A DNA stretch of 5,570 bases from Elusimicrobiota bacterium (lineage in GTDB: Bacteria; Elusimicrobiota; Elusimicrobia; UBA1565; JACRDR01). A program made the translations under genes and the position numbers. The stretch is from positions 1-5,570 of the forward strand of contig JACQPI010000239.1 of assembly GCA_016207585.1 (NCBI GenBank), given 5' to 3'. This document shows, in pieces, positions 4,980 through 5,570 of this stretch (the first letter of the stretch is position 1; each line of letters starts with the position of its first letter). The notes under the pieces are model-generated. The model had not been told where the DNA came from, searched no databases, and was given only the letters and a program-made list of their open reading frames with translations.

Positions 4980-5570
4980 TTATTTTACGACAATATTGAC
5001 CAGCTTGTCCGGGACAATAATGACCCGGACGACCGGCTTTGCGCCGATTCCCTCCCGCACCTTGGGCAGGGACAGGGCCGCTTCCCGAACGGCCTGTTCC
5101 GGCGCGCCGGCCTGCGCCTCCAAACGGGCCCTGAGCTTGCCGTTGACTTGGACCGCCAGCTCGACGCGATCGTCCTTGAGAAAGCGTTCCTCGTAGACGG
5201 GCCATGGCGCGACCGACAGAAATTCCTTGTAGCCCAAGGACTCCCACAGTTCCTCGGTCAGATGAGGCGCGAAAGGGTTGAGAAGGGCGAGCAGGGTCTC
5301 GGCGTCCCCGCGCGAGGGGGGGAGCTGCTTTTGTATTTCATTCGAATAGATCATCAGCGCGCTGATCGCGGTGTTGAAGCGGTACCCCTCGATATCGGAG
5401 GTCACCTTGGCGATCGTGCGGTGCCGCAGGGAGACGAGTCCCGGCTCCTTCGTCCAGGAAACAGGTTCCTGGAGGAGAACCCAGACACGGCGCAAAAACC
5501 GGGCTATTCCCTCTATGCCGCGCATATCCCACGGCTTGGCATCCTCGAAAGGCCCCATGAACATCTCGTA
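4980..5570 (-). CDS. leuS: Leucyl-tRNA synthetase, C-terminal 196 residues (partial, 5' end outside window)
   Basis: This is the 3' end of the gene for the class I synthetase that charges tRNA-Leu. The frame is open to the right edge and begins there with YEMFMGPFEDAKPW, the conserved stretch just after the catalytic domain. The anticodon-binding helical domain follows (RFLRRVWVLL, RTIAKVTSDIEGYRFNTAISALM, LLALLNPFAPHLTEELWESLG). The small C-terminal domain carries VQVNGKLRARL and ends VRVIIVPDKLVNIVVK, matching the usual VPGKLVNIVV-type end of bacterial LeuRS with Asp in place of Gly. The stop TAA is 3 bases before the lptE ATG, so leuS is the leading visible gene of the leuS-lptE-holA operon. 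The promoter is outside the window. Confidence 0.96.
   Translation of the reverse strand, partial: YEMFMGPFEDAKPWDMRGIEGIARFLRRVWVLLQEPVSWTKEPGLVSLRHRTIAKVTSDIEGYRFNTAISALMIYSNEIQKQLPPSRGDAETLLALLNPFAPHLTEELWESLGYKEFLSVAPWPVYEERFLKDDRVELAVQVNGKLRARLEAQAGAPEQAVREAALSLPKVREGIGAKPVVRVIIVPDKLVNIVVK

Overview
The window looks like chromosomal DNA from a diderm (Gram-negative-type) bacterium of fairly high GC. An LptE-like outer-membrane lipoprotein gene implies an LPS-bearing outer membrane. The core genes are roughly 65-75% GC in sampled blocks. No rRNA or diagnostic marker is present, so I do not assign a phylum; an Elusimicrobiota-like source is only a guess. The order leuS-lptE-holA next to rpsT is, as I recall, shared by several diderm phyla and supports a vertically inherited housekeeping locus.

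Layout, right to left. On the minus strand, the 3' end of leuS (cut by the right edge), lptE and holA are packed with gaps of 3 and 4 bases and form one probable operon. It joins leucyl-tRNA charging, LPS delivery to the outer membrane and loading of the replication clamp. rpsT (ribosomal protein S20) lies on the plus strand and ends 2 bases from the end of holA, tail to tail. It has a good sigma70-type promoter and a strong Shine-Dalgarno sequence. Next comes a 328-base gene-free stretch (2681-3008) between the divergent rpsT and uvrC. Besides the rpsT promoter it holds three related repeat segments, two in one orientation and one inverted. The inverted pair folds into a long nested hairpin at 2815-2930.

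uvrC (minus) encodes an unusually compact nucleotide-excision-repair endonuclease of 434 residues. It keeps the GIY-YIG nuclease, the four Fe-S cysteines, the UVR helices and the RNase H-like nuclease. It lacks the linker domain between UVR and RNase H and the C-terminal helix-hairpin-helix DNA-binding domain.

The left quarter (1-1306, minus) is the 5' part of a GspE/PilB-type secretion/pilus ATPase gene that runs off the window just after Walker A. Its first ~255 residues are not the usual N-terminal domains. They begin with a signal-peptide-like segment followed by an unrecognised, mostly soluble region, all in one uninterrupted frame with the ATPase core. Its base composition (about 45-58% GC in sampled blocks) is clearly lower than its neighbours. 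This chimeric ATPase and the intergenic repeat/hairpin cluster are the two most unusual parts of the window.
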